DNA of 64,000 nt, from positions 167,564 to 231,563 of the forward strand of contig DIUT01000046.1 in assembly GCA_002423105.1 (NCBI GenBank), read 5' to 3'. The position numbers were made by a program, and so were the translations under genes. The notes below the pieces were generated by a model. That model ran no database searches. It worked only from the letters and a program-made list of their open reading frames with translations, and was not told where the DNA came from. Of this stretch, positions 1-8,073 are shown one piece after another (the first letter of the stretch is position 1; each line of letters starts with the position of its first letter). This DNA comes from Geobacter sp. UBA6151 (GTDB taxonomy: Bacteria > Desulfobacterota > Desulfuromonadia > Geobacterales > Pseudopelobacteraceae).

Positions 1-1277
1 AGCCACTCGGCGATGGCGCGGTCCTGCAAGGTGAGGTAGCCCAGATTGAACAGGCTGACCGCCTCGTTGATCAGTTGCAGGGTGTCGTGGTAATCCTCGC
101 GCAACGAGTAGCGGTCTATACTTTTGTAGATGTCCAGCAGTTTTTTGACTGTGGGGGCCGGTTTTTCCATCTGTTCCAGCATGGCCTCAAAATCCGGCAT
201 CAGGTTCTGGGTGTTGGTATTGAGGATATTGGTGACCAGCACTGAATAATGAGCGGCAATGGCCCGCCCGGATTCGGAGATGATGTTGGGACACTCAACA
301 CCGGCTTCGTCGCAGATGTTCTTTATCTGGTAGATGACGTCGTTGGCGTACTCTTCCATGGTGTAATTGACGCTGGAGAAGTAACTGGATTTGGAGCCGT
401 CGTAATCAACTCCCAGGCCGCCCCCGATATCCAGATAGCGGACGTTCACCCCCAGCTTGCGCATTTCGCTGTAGATTCTTGCTGCTTCAATCAGGGCGGT
501 CTTGATCTTGTCGATCTTGGTGACCTGGCTGCCTATGTGGGAGTGCAGCAGAGTGACGCACTCCAGCATCTCTGCATCTTCTAGCATGCGGATGGCGGCC
601 ATGATTTCGGACATGCGCAAGCCGAATTTGGCATCCTCTCCGCCGGAGGTGGCCCATTTGCCGGTGCCCTTGGAGGAGAGTTTGACCCGTATGCCCAGGC
701 GTGGACTGATGCCGGTCTTTTTTGAAAGCTCGATGATTTTTTCCAGCTCGAACAGCTTCTCCACCACAATGGTTATGTCATAGCCGATTTTATTGGCGTA
801 GAGAACGGTCTCGATGTATTCGCTGTCCTTGTATCCGTTGCAGATGATCGGCAGTTCATTACCGGTGGAGATGGAGATGGCGGCCACCAACTCAGGCTTG
901 GAGCCGACCTCAAGGCCGATGTTGTGTCGTTTGCCGTAACCGGCGATGGCTTCCACCACCTGACGCTGCTGGTTGACCTTGATCGGATAGAAGGTCTGGT
1001 ATTTGGCCGGGTAGTCGTTTTCGGCAATGGCATTTCTGAAGACCCGGTTGATGGAAGCGATCCGCCCCTGTAGCACATCCATGAAACGCAACAGGATCGG
1101 GGGTTTGATCTTGCGTTTGATCAGGTCGTCCATCAGGGCGCGCAGGTCGATGGCGTTTTTGGAGTTGGATGAAGGATGAACGCAGAAGTTTCCTTTTTTG
1201 TTGATGGAAAAAAGATCAGCGCCCCAGTTGTCGATGTTGTAGATCTTGGTGGAATCGTTAATGGACCAGCGTTCCAT
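1..1277 (-). CDS. speA: Biosynthetic arginine decarboxylase, 3' end cut by window edge
   Basis: PLP-dependent decarboxylase converting arginine to agmatine, the first step of the agmatine route to putrescine. The 425 visible N-terminal codons start MERWSINDSTKIYNIDNWG. The PLP-lysine segment FYPIKVNQQRQVVEA and the Gly-rich segment GGLGVDYDGSKSS are both typical of SpeA (family length about 635), so roughly 200 C-terminal residues lie outside the window. The ATG has a GGAG 8 nt upstream. It follows ppx on the same strand after a 66-nt gap and is probably co-transcribed with it. The reading is direct; the assignment rests on known SpeA motifs. Confidence 0.95.
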   Translation of the reverse strand, partial: MERWSINDSTKIYNIDNWGADLFSINKKGNFCVHPSSNSKNAIDLRALMDDLIKRKIKPPILLRFMDVLQGRIASINRVFRNAIAENDYPAKYQTFYPIKVNQQRQVVEAIAGYGKRHNIGLEVGSKPELVAAISISTGNELPIICNGYKDSEYIETVLYANKIGYDITIVVEKLFELEKIIELSKKTGISPRLGIRVKLSSKGTGKWATSGGEDAKFGLRMSEIMAAIRMLEDAEMLECVTLLHSHIGSQVTKIDKIKTALIEAARIYSEMRKLGVNVRYLDIGGGLGVDYDGSKSSYFSSVNYTMEEYANDVIYQIKNICDEAGVECPNIISESGRAIAAHYSVLVTNILNTNTQNLMPDFEAMLEQMEKPAPTVKKLLDIYKSIDRYSLREDYHDTLQLINEAVSLFNLGYLTLQDRAIAEW

Positions 1278-1343
1278 GGTCGGGTCTCCAGCCTTGGGTA
1301 AAGTGATGCAGGCATTTTGGCCTGCAATGCTGCACTTCTAAGT

Positions 1344-2882
1344 TTATTCCTGGGGCGTCAGAAAGACGGTTTTCAGGCCAAACACCTCTTCAAACAGGTC
1401 TTTCTTGGCTGCTCCGCCAAACAGTTCAACCGAGATGTCTTCGGCTCCGTAAAGGGTCATCAGCAGGCTGTTATCCTTGAACTGGCAGGAAAGCTCTTCA
1501 ACCATGCCTGCCCGTCTGCGGTCCAGGCCGTCGGCCAAGCGCAGGATACCGCCAAGCCGTGCCACAACCAGCTTGTCCCGTTCCGAAAGTCGCTGATACT
1601 CTTCATGCTTCTTCTTCGGCAGCGCCTTGCGGTGGTAACGCGCCGCCTGGGCCATCAACTCCCGTTCACGGGGGGTGAACCCGTACAGGTCGGCATGGCG
1701 GATCAGGTGGCAGGAATGCTTGTGGTGGCTGTGGTAGCTGATGTAGTAGCCGATATCATGCAGCAGTGCCGCTCCCTCAAGTATGGCTCGTTCCCGTTTG
1801 CCCATGCCGAACGGCTTGGCCACGGCATCGAAGAGCGCCAGCGCGAGCATGGCCACATGCCGGGCATGGCTTTCATCCATCTGGCAGGATCGGCCGAATG
1901 CAACCAAAGATTCACGCCAGGAACGGGGTGATGACGGTTCAGGCATCAGGCCGTGGCGGCGCATCCCCTGCACGATCATCCCTTCCCGGACGCCACGCTC
2001 GTTGACCAGCAGCACGTTGGCGTCAAAGAACTCCATCAGGGCGTCCACCACAGCGACACCGGCCACGATAATATCGGCCCGGTCCGGGTTGAAGCCCGCT
2101 ATCTGCCCCCGACCGGCCAGATCGGTGCGCAGCAGCATGGCCAGCAGATGGACAATTTCGGAACGGAGCAGTCGCAGGCCATGGCTGCCGGTGTAGCTGC
2201 GCTGCTGCATTGCCGTCACCATACCGGCAATGGCATTGACCGTGCCGCCGGAGCCGATCAGGGTTTGCAGCCGTACCTTCTCACCGTTGAAACATGTTTT
2301 CAGGGCTTCTGCCACATAGCGCCGGAATTTTTTGTAATCCTGCTCCTTGATCGGGTCGGCGGCAAGAAAGCGCTCGGTCATCACCACGGCACCCAGATCC
2401 AGCGAATAGTAGGCTTCCACATGACTGCCCTGGACCGTTGCCAGTTCCAGGCTGCCGCCGCCGATATCAAACACGGCGAAGCGCTTGTCACCCAGGTCAA
2501 AATTACGCAGGGCAGACTGGGCGGCCAGGGCCGCCTCCTCTTCGCCGGAGATAACCCTGATCTCTACACCAAGGATCTCCTGCCACTCATGAACCAGGGC
2601 CGTCCCATTGGAGGCGCTGCGCACCGCGCTGGTGGCCACCACTTCCAGAGCCGCCACCTTGAGGCCATCCACCAACTTGCGCATGCGCAGCAGGGTCTGG
2701 CGGGCGCGCTCGGCGGCCATCGGTGTAATGGCGCCGCTGGCAGACAGTCCTTCGCCGAGGCGCACCGCCCCCTTTTCATCATCAAGGATGCGAAACTGCC
2801 CCTCTTCCGTTGCTTCCACGACAATACAGCGAATGGAGTTGGTGCCGATATCGATGGCGGCGATCCGTTTGCTTTTGCTCAT
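1344..2882 (-). CDS. ppx: Ppx/GppA phosphatase with HD domain
   Basis: Exopolyphosphatase or guanosine-pentaphosphate phosphatase of the ASKHA fold, 512 residues. The N-terminal half has the phosphate-binding loops DIGTNSIR (about residue 11), DIGGGSLE and GSGGTVNAIAG. The C-terminal third is an HD-type domain with LLHDIGYY followed by a His-rich stretch (SYHSHHKHSCH), as in the long Ppx/GppA class. Polyphosphate and (p)ppGpp hydrolysis cannot be told apart by sequence. A GAGAGG precedes the ATG. It lies downstream of pnp but is separated from it by a strong terminator, so it probably has its own promoter in the short gap, and speA follows. Confidence 0.9.
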   Translation of the reverse strand: MSKSKRIAAIDIGTNSIRCIVVEATEEGQFRILDDEKGAVRLGEGLSASGAITPMAAERARQTLLRMRKLVDGLKVAALEVVATSAVRSASNGTALVHEWQEILGVEIRVISGEEEAALAAQSALRNFDLGDKRFAVFDIGGGSLELATVQGSHVEAYYSLDLGAVVMTERFLAADPIKEQDYKKFRRYVAEALKTCFNGEKVRLQTLIGSGGTVNAIAGMVTAMQQRSYTGSHGLRLLRSEIVHLLAMLLRTDLAGRGQIAGFNPDRADIIVAGVAVVDALMEFFDANVLLVNERGVREGMIVQGMRRHGLMPEPSSPRSWRESLVAFGRSCQMDESHARHVAMLALALFDAVAKPFGMGKRERAILEGAALLHDIGYYISYHSHHKHSCHLIRHADLYGFTPRERELMAQAARYHRKALPKKKHEEYQRLSERDKLVVARLGGILRLADGLDRRRAGMVEELSCQFKDNSLLMTLYGAEDISVELFGGAAKKDLFEEVFGLKTVFLTPQE

Positions 2883-2910
2883 GGTTACTAACCTCTCGGT
2901 AAAACGACAG

Positions 2911-2947
2911 AAAAAAGGGCAGGAACCGCTTGGCAGTCCTGCCCTTT
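2911..2947 (-). terminator. Rho-independent terminator after pnp
   Basis: On the minus strand an 11-bp perfect stem (AAAGGGCAGGA / TCCTGCCCTTT) closes a 12-nt loop and runs into TTTTTT. It lies 22 nt beyond the pnp stop codon and ends the rimP-to-pnp transcription unit before ppx. Confidence 0.9.
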
Positions 2948-2969
2948 ACCAAGCAAGCTTACGTAGCGG

Positions 2970-5081
2970 TTAGTCCTTTTCTTCCAGACTCTGGCCCAGG
3001 GCTGCCTTGCGCGACAGCTTGATCTTGCCCTGTTTGTCAACGCCGATGCACTTGACCAGTACTTTATCACCTTCGTTCAGAATATCGGTTACATTCTTGA
3101 CACGATTTTCATCCAGTTCAGAAATATGAACCAGACCGTCAGTGCCGGGCAGCACTTCCACAAACGCGCCGAATTCCATGATCTTCTTGACCGTGCCCAT
3201 GTAGAGCTTGCCTTCTTCAACTTCGTCGGTAAAGCCGCGGATCATCTGAATGGCGGCATCGCAGGCAGCTTTGTCGTTGCTGGCGATGTTGATCTTGCCA
3301 CTGTTGTCGGAGTCGATGTCAATCATGACGCCGGTGGCTTCGGTAATGCTGCGAATGGTCTTACCGCCGGAACCGATGACGTCGCGGATACGGTCAGGCT
3401 TGATCCAGATGGTGACGATGCGCGGAGCAAAATCGGACATTTCTTCACGGGGAGCAGTTAGGCATTCAGCCATCTTGCCCAGGATGAACAGGCGGCCGTC
3501 CTTTGCCTGCTTGAGTGCCTGCTGCATGATTTCCTTGCTGACTCCGCCGATCTTGATGTCCATCTGCAGGGCAGTCACGCCAGTGGCGGAACCGGCCACC
3601 TTGAAGTCCATATCACCCAGATGATCTTCGTCGCCCAGGATGTCGGTCAGGATGGCAACCTTGTCCCCTTCCTTGATCAGGCCCATGGCGATACCGGCCA
3701 CCGGCGCCTTGATCGGCACCCCGGCATCCATCAGCGACAGGCAGCCGCCGCAGACCGTGGCCATGGAGGAGGAACCGTTGCTCTCCAGTGTTTCGGCAAC
3801 AATACGGATGGTGTAGGGAAACGCCTCATGATCCGGCAGAATAGCGGAAATTGCCCGCTCGGCCAGCATGCCGTGACCGATCTCGCGACGGCCCGGTCCC
3901 AGACGGAAGGAGGTCTCGCCAACAGAGAATGGCGGGAAGTTGTAGTGCAGCATGAATTTTTTACGGTACTCGCCGTAGAGAGAATCCATGCGCTGTTCAT
4001 CGTGGGATGTGCCCAGGGTGGCAGCAGCCAGCACCTGTGTTTCGCCACGGGTAAACAGGGTGGAGCCATGGGCGCGGGGCAACAGACCGGCTTCTATGGC
4101 AATGGGGCGGATGGTGGTGGTGTCGCGGCCATCGATACGAATACCGGTTTCCAAAACATCGGCCCGCATGCAGTTGTACTCGAGATCACCAAGGAAACCT
4201 TTGATCTCTTTATCACGGCCTTCATAGTCTTCGGCCAGTTCAGCCAGTACATCAGCCTTGATCTGGGCCATGGTTGCGTAACGCTCCTGCTTGGTCTTGA
4301 TCTTGAATGCCTGGGCGATACGCTCGGAAGCAACTGTAGCCACCTTTGCCTTCAGTTCTTCGTCAACCGCCGGAGGCTGCACTTCACGCTTGGCAAACCC
4401 TGCCTTTGCAGCCAGCTCCACCTGAGCGGCCAGTATCCCCTGCACCGCATCCTTGGCAAAAAATATCGCCTCCAGCATATCCTCTTCGGATACGAAATCA
4501 GCCTCACCTTCAACCATGAAGATGGCATCCTTACCGGCAGCGACCACGATTTCCATGTCGCTGTTTTTCAGTTCTTCCGCACTGGGGTTAGCGATCAGCT
4601 TGCCGTCAACGCGACCCACCTTGATACCTGCTATGGGACCTTCAAAAGGGATATCGGAGATCATCAGGGCGGCGGAAGCGCCGATCATGGAAAGAATTGC
4701 CGGATCGTGATCCTCTTCGGCAGAGATGACCGTGGCCATGATCTGGGTGTCACATAGATAACCCTCCGGAAATAGCGGACGGATCGGCCGGTCGATCAGT
4801 CGGCAGATCAGGGTCTCGTCCTCGGTGGGACGGCCTTCACGCCTGAAAAAGCTGCCGGGAATTCTACCGCTGGCGTAGGTTTTCTCGGTATAGTTGACGG
4901 TAAGAGGAAAGAAATCCTGCCCCGGTTTGGCGTCCTTTGCACCTACGACGGTTACCAGGACCATGGTGTCGCCGGATTGCACAACAACTGCGCCGCTGGC
5001 CTGCTTTGCCATCTTGCCGGTGGATAACCGCACGTTCATGTTTCCTACAACTGCCTCAACACACTGTTCATTGAATGTCAT
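2970..5081 (-). CDS. pnp: Polyribonucleotide nucleotidyltransferase (PNPase)
   Basis: Phosphorolytic 3'-5' exoribonuclease of the RNA degradosome, 703 residues, the usual length. It contains two RNase PH domains (about residues 5-215 and 310-540) joined by a helical domain, with the hallmarks FFPLTVNYTEKTYASGRIPG and FRREGRPTEDETL. A KH domain (IRDVIGSGGKTI) and a C-terminal S1 domain (YMGTVKKIMEFGAFVEVLPG) follow. I chose the ATG at 5081 (MTFNEQCVEAVV) because AGAGGAG lies 7 nt upstream; an in-frame upstream extension of 16 codons has no ribosome site. Last gene of the rimP operon, with a terminator between it and rpsO and another after its stop. Confidence 0.97.
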   Translation of the reverse strand: MTFNEQCVEAVVGNMNVRLSTGKMAKQASGAVVVQSGDTMVLVTVVGAKDAKPGQDFFPLTVNYTEKTYASGRIPGSFFRREGRPTEDETLICRLIDRPIRPLFPEGYLCDTQIMATVISAEEDHDPAILSMIGASAALMISDIPFEGPIAGIKVGRVDGKLIANPSAEELKNSDMEIVVAAGKDAIFMVEGEADFVSEEDMLEAIFFAKDAVQGILAAQVELAAKAGFAKREVQPPAVDEELKAKVATVASERIAQAFKIKTKQERYATMAQIKADVLAELAEDYEGRDKEIKGFLGDLEYNCMRADVLETGIRIDGRDTTTIRPIAIEAGLLPRAHGSTLFTRGETQVLAAATLGTSHDEQRMDSLYGEYRKKFMLHYNFPPFSVGETSFRLGPGRREIGHGMLAERAISAILPDHEAFPYTIRIVAETLESNGSSSMATVCGGCLSLMDAGVPIKAPVAGIAMGLIKEGDKVAILTDILGDEDHLGDMDFKVAGSATGVTALQMDIKIGGVSKEIMQQALKQAKDGRLFILGKMAECLTAPREEMSDFAPRIVTIWIKPDRIRDVIGSGGKTIRSITEATGVMIDIDSDNSGKINIASNDKAACDAAIQMIRGFTDEVEEGKLYMGTVKKIMEFGAFVEVLPGTDGLVHISELDENRVKNVTDILNEGDKVLVKCIGVDKQGKIKLSRKAALGQSLEEKD

Positions 5082-5173
5082 CGTACTTCTCCTCTGTGTT
5101 TTGTGCGCTGGGGCCGTCGATACGAACACCGGAATAGTCCGGAATCCCTATCCACGTCCCCAACACTGGTTGA

Positions 5174-5204
5174 CAAAAAAAGAAAGGGCTTGAAAAGCCC
5201 TTTT
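5174..5204 (-). terminator. Terminator between rpsO and pnp
   Basis: Minus-strand stem AAAGGGCTT / AAGCCCTTT with a 3-nt loop, followed by CTTTTTTT. It sits 63 nt after the rpsO stop and 92 nt before the pnp start. By analogy with the E. coli rpsO-pnp intergenic region it would let only part of the transcription reach pnp. Confidence 0.8.
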
Positions 5205-5219
5205 GCAAAACTTAAACAA

Positions 5220-5258
5220 GGGCACTGCCAGAGGCGCTTGCCACCTGAAACAGTGCCC
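5220..5258 (-). repeat. Inverted repeat just after rpsO
   Basis: An 8-bp perfect dyad GGGCACTG / CAGTGCCC separated by 23 nt starts 9 nt beyond the rpsO stop. It could form an RNA stem in the rpsO-pnp intercistronic transcript, where E. coli has an RNase III processing hairpin; the functional parallel is only inference. Confidence 0.45.
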
Positions 5259-5266
5259 GATTCCTG

Positions 5267-5533
5267 CTACCTGCGGATGCCGAGACGCTCAATCAGTTTC
5301 TTGTAGCGGCCAAGGTCCCGTGATTTCAGATAATCAAGCAAGCGACGCCGTTGTCCTACCAGCTTGAGAAGACCGCGACGGCTGTGGTGATCCTTCTTGT
5401 GCACCTTGAAGTGCTCAGTCAGATAGGTAATCCGCTCGGTAAGGATTGCCACCTGAACTTCAGGAGATCCGGTATCGCCATCATGGGCTTTGAAATTGTT
5501 GATAATTTCCTGCTTTTTCTCGGTTGCCAGCAC
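5267..5533 (-). CDS. rpsO: 30S ribosomal protein S15
   Basis: Small-subunit primary binder of 16S rRNA helices, 88 residues, the standard length. The S15 signature is clear: TGSPEVQVAILTERITYLTEHFK, HHSRRGLLKLVGQRRRLLDYL and LIERLGIRR. I chose the GTG at 5533 because it gives the family length and has GGAGGT 7 nt upstream; an ATG 15 codons earlier would add an atypical N-terminus and has no good ribosome site. It has its own promoter candidate upstream and a terminator before pnp. Confidence 0.96.
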   Translation of the reverse strand: MLATEKKQEIINNFKAHDGDTGSPEVQVAILTERITYLTEHFKVHKKDHHSRRGLLKLVGQRRRLLDYLKSRDLGRYKKLIERLGIRR

Positions 5534-5602
5534 CGTTTGTACCTCCGCCTTTGGGATCTGGATTTGGTGTCGAAACACACGTAATATAGTGAAAGGAATG
5601 TA

Positions 5603-5631
5603 TGTTTAGCACATTCACCCCCTACTGTAAA
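5603..5631 (-). promoter_or_regulatory. Candidate sigma-70 promoter of rpsO
   Basis: Minus-strand TTTACA, 17-nt spacer, TAAACA, about 70 nt upstream of the rpsO GTG. It lies between the palindromic element and rpsO, so the element does not cut rpsO from this promoter. Assigned by eye. Confidence 0.5.
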
Positions 5632-5643
5632 GAACTTATCTTA

Positions 5644-5825
5644 GGCACTCGGCAACAAATAAACATACCAACTTGCATCTCATCTTCGGGCCATATTTCG
5701 CCGTGCCTCAATCACAAAATCCTCGACGTAGAACAACTACGTCTGTGGTTTTGCTAAAATACAGCACAGCAAAATCTGACCCAAATCTGAGCGCTATTTG
5801 GCACATTTATTTATTGCCGAGTGCC
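5644..5825. repeat. MITE-like 182-bp palindromic element with TTA target duplication
   Basis: The ends are inverted copies of GGCACTCGGCAA(C/T)AAATAAA. The two halves can be aligned throughout, with most differences C/T or A/G so that an RNA copy would keep G-U pairs. The centre is GACGTAG-AACAA-CTACGTC. A TTA triplet flanks both ends (5641-5643 and 5826-5828), as expected of a 3-bp target duplication. The right-hand TTA supplies the TAA stop of truB, so insertion left the protein intact. No coding capacity. Transposase-dependent mobility is inference from structure. Confidence 0.7.
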
Positions 5826-6695
5826 TTAATGAAATACCCGTTGCAGCATCATCCGCCCATCCGGCTTGCGTTGCGCCACAGCACGCAGGCGCTGTTCATA
5901 GCTGAGACGGCAGATTTCCACATCAACCGGCAGTTCCGGGGTTATGCCATGGGAGACTTTTATCGTCTGTTCATGGGTCAGTACGATTTCCGGAAGGTGT
6001 GTGAGCGCCGCCAGCGGACCTATAAACTGACCTTGCAACTCTCCATGTTCAGCACAGTGTTCAAGCTGCTCCAAGGTTATGGCGTCGGCAATCCTGAACG
6101 GGCCGCTGACGGTCCGGCGCAGGCTGCTCAGGCAGGCACCGCAGCCGAGCAAACGGCCAAGATCGTCGGCCAAAGTACGTACGTAGGTGCCACGGGAGCA
6201 GCGCACTCGAACGGTAAGGGCAGGGAAGTCACAGGCCAGCAACTTAAAGGTGTGAATAGTCACCTGGCGTGGCTGCCGTTCCACCTCAACACCTTGTCTG
6301 GCCAGTTTGTACAGCGGCTGACCGCCCTGCTTGATTGCCGAGTACATGGGAGGAATCTGGCTGATGGTTCCGGTGAGGGTGGCCATGCTTTCCTGCAGGG
6401 ATGAAGCAGTAACTGTGGACCAATCCGCTTCCTGCAGTACGGCGCCGGTGTAATCAAGAGTGTCGGTGACGGTGCCCAGCAGTATAATCGCTTCGTACTC
6501 CTTTTCTCCTTCATCGAGAAACGGAATCGCCTTGGTTCCTTCACCAACAGCTACCGGTAGTACTCCGGTGGCAAAAGGATCCAGCGTGCCGGTGTGTCCT
6601 GCCTTGCGGGTCTTCAGTATCCGTCTGACCCTGCTTACCACGTCATGGGAGGTGATACCAGCTGGCTTATCAATAATCAGGAAGCCGTCTACCAC
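5826..6695 (-). CDS. truB: tRNA pseudouridine-55 synthase
   Basis: Isomerises U55 to pseudouridine in the T-psi-C loop of tRNAs. 289 residues, normal for TruB. The N-terminus has the family pattern GFLIIDKPAGITSHDVV, and the catalytic Asp39 lies in HTGTLDPFATGVLPV. Later motifs include YSAIKQGGQPLYKLAR and CSRGTYVRTLADDLG, then a PUA-like C-terminus. The ATG overlaps the end of nrnA by 7 nt (ATGGTAG), suggesting translational coupling. Its stop codon lies on the edge of a palindromic repeat element. Confidence 0.96.
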   Translation of the reverse strand: MVDGFLIIDKPAGITSHDVVSRVRRILKTRKAGHTGTLDPFATGVLPVAVGEGTKAIPFLDEGEKEYEAIILLGTVTDTLDYTGAVLQEADWSTVTASSLQESMATLTGTISQIPPMYSAIKQGGQPLYKLARQGVEVERQPRQVTIHTFKLLACDFPALTVRVRCSRGTYVRTLADDLGRLLGCGACLSSLRRTVSGPFRIADAITLEQLEHCAEHGELQGQFIGPLAALTHLPEIVLTHEQTIKVSHGITPELPVDVEICRLSYEQRLRAVAQRKPDGRMMLQRVFH

Positions 6696-7654
6696 CGGAT
6701 CGCTTCGACCGCGCCGTAGACGATCCGTTTGACCTCATCCAGGTCGCCGTCCACAATGCCGCCGGCGGCGTTATGGTGTCCGCCTCCACCAAAAGCCTGG
6801 GCAATGGCAGCAACATTGACCGCTCCCTTGGAGCGGAAGCCTACCTTAAAGCGGCGTTCCTCCAGTTGACGGAAGAAAATCGCCACCTCAACTCCTTGCA
6901 CCGAGCGTGGATAGTTGACAAATCCGTCGGTCAACTCGGCATCGGTAGCGGTTGCCGCGTACATATCGGTGGTGACTGTCAGGGAAGCTGCCTGTCCATT
7001 CTTGATGAATTCGAGAGTTGGCAGGGCGCGCACCAGCAACTCCAGCCGTTTCCGCGGCTGGCTTTCGTACAGTTTTTCTGCAATATCCCAGGCGGTAAAA
7101 CCACCCGCTTCCAGCAGTTCGCCGGCAGCGCTGAATGCTTCACGATTGGAATTGGAGTAGCGGAATGATCCGGTGTCGGTCAGGATTCCCACATACAAAC
7201 AGATTGCCGTGGCGCTGTCTGCAACAAATCCGTAAGCGGAAGCTACACGCCAGACCAGAATGGCCGTGGCCGCAGCCTGAACGTCGATAAGATTGAACGT
7301 GCCGAACTCTTCGCAGGTGAGATGATGGTCAAGGTTGATGGTGCGGCTGATGCGGGTGAAGGCACAGAACTGTTTTCCGGCTCTCCTGAATTCGCCCACA
7401 TCCAGTACAAAGGCGAGATCAAAATCGCGGTCAGGAATGGTGGAACAGACCTGATCGGCCCCCGGCAAAAAACGGTACAGTTCCGGAACCGGGTCCGCCA
7501 AGTGCACGACGGCGTCTTTGCCGATAGCTTTCAAAAAGGCTGCAAGGCCTAGGCTTGAACCAATGGCATCGCCGTCAGGTCCTTCATGGCTTACAATCAA
7601 TACGCTCCGGCTCTCCCGGATAGCGTCAACGATTTTGTGGATTGTTTCCGTCAT
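6689..7654 (-). CDS. nrnA: Bifunctional oligoribonuclease/pAp phosphatase (DHH family)
   Basis: DHH-DHHA1 phosphoesterase like Bacillus NrnA, which degrades nano-RNA to mononucleotides and dephosphorylates pAp. 321 residues. Metal-binding motifs: SHEGPDGDAIGS near the start, the DVGEFRR region, and the DHH triad in LDHHLTCEEFG. The C-terminal DHHA1 domain has the GGGGHHNAAGG substrate loop. I chose the ATG at 7654 (MTETIHKIV) by comparison with the family; it overlaps the end of rbfA by 29 nt. Insertion of nrnA between rbfA and truB is common in Gram-positives and deltaproteobacteria. The same function as E. coli Orn is inferred. Confidence 0.9.
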   Translation of the reverse strand: MTETIHKIVDAIRESRSVLIVSHEGPDGDAIGSSLGLAAFLKAIGKDAVVHLADPVPELYRFLPGADQVCSTIPDRDFDLAFVLDVGEFRRAGKQFCAFTRISRTINLDHHLTCEEFGTFNLIDVQAAATAILVWRVASAYGFVADSATAICLYVGILTDTGSFRYSNSNREAFSAAGELLEAGGFTAWDIAEKLYESQPRKRLELLVRALPTLEFIKNGQAASLTVTTDMYAATATDAELTDGFVNYPRSVQGVEVAIFFRQLEERRFKVGFRSKGAVNVAAIAQAFGGGGHHNAAGGIVDGDLDEVKRIVYGAVEAIRW

Positions 7655-7994
7655 CTGTCTCGCCCACTTCCCGCAGCAGGGTGTCAATGCGCCGACCATA
7701 GTCCTGGGAATGATCGTATTTAAAGAGGATATCCGGAGTGTAGCGCATTTTCAGTACTTTACCCAATTCATGGCGAATATGTCGGGCTGCGCTGTTCAAG
7801 CCCAATTCCGTATTTTTTTGAGCCTCTTCATCCCCGATTACGGTAAAGAAAATCCGGGCCAGGTGCAGGTCATCGGTTACCTCTACGCCGGTAATGGTGA
7901 CAAACCCGATGCGCGGGTCGTTCAGTCCCCTGACCAGAATGGTTGAAACCGTCGCATGGATGGTTTCGGCTACTTTATCTGCTCGTTTATGCAT
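7626..7994 (-). CDS. rbfA: 30S ribosome-binding factor A
   Basis: Single KH-like protein that assists late maturation of the 30S subunit and 16S 5'-end processing. 122 residues. It starts MHKRADKVAETIHATVSTIL; the core motifs NDPRIGFVTITGVEVTDDL and LNSAARHIRHELGKVLKMR, plus the late TPDILFKYDHS, are family hallmarks. It is preceded by a 78-nt intercistronic segment made of heptamer repeats and overlaps the start of nrnA. Confidence 0.94.
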   Translation of the reverse strand: MHKRADKVAETIHATVSTILVRGLNDPRIGFVTITGVEVTDDLHLARIFFTVIGDEEAQKNTELGLNSAARHIRHELGKVLKMRYTPDILFKYDHSQDYGRRIDTLLREVGETDDGNNPQNR

Positions 7995-8003
7995 AAAACC
8001 CCA

Positions 8004-8073
8004 GGGTCCGGGGTCCGGGGTCCAGGGTCCAGCAGAGGCAAAAACTGGCCTCTGGCCCCTGGCCCCTGGCCCC
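8004..8073. repeat. Two inverted heptamer arrays between infB and rbfA
   Basis: Four tandem copies of GGGTCC(G/A) at 8004-8031 are followed by four tandem copies of TGGCC(C/T)C at 8046-8073. The second array is a diverged inverse complement of the first, so infB-rbfA mRNA could fold into a long GC hairpin with roughly one mismatch per heptad and a CAGAGGC/GCCTCTG apex. The array runs into the infB stop codon (TAG at 8073-8075). Confidence 0.75.

Noticed and set aside
3621..4757. A 378-codon open frame opposite pnp
   Set aside because: It lies fully antisense to a certain gene, has no recognisable family and follows from the codon bias of pnp.
5103..5306. Small plus-strand open frame over the rpsO-pnp gap
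   Set aside because: It crosses the terminator and rpsO antisense, with no family or ribosome site.
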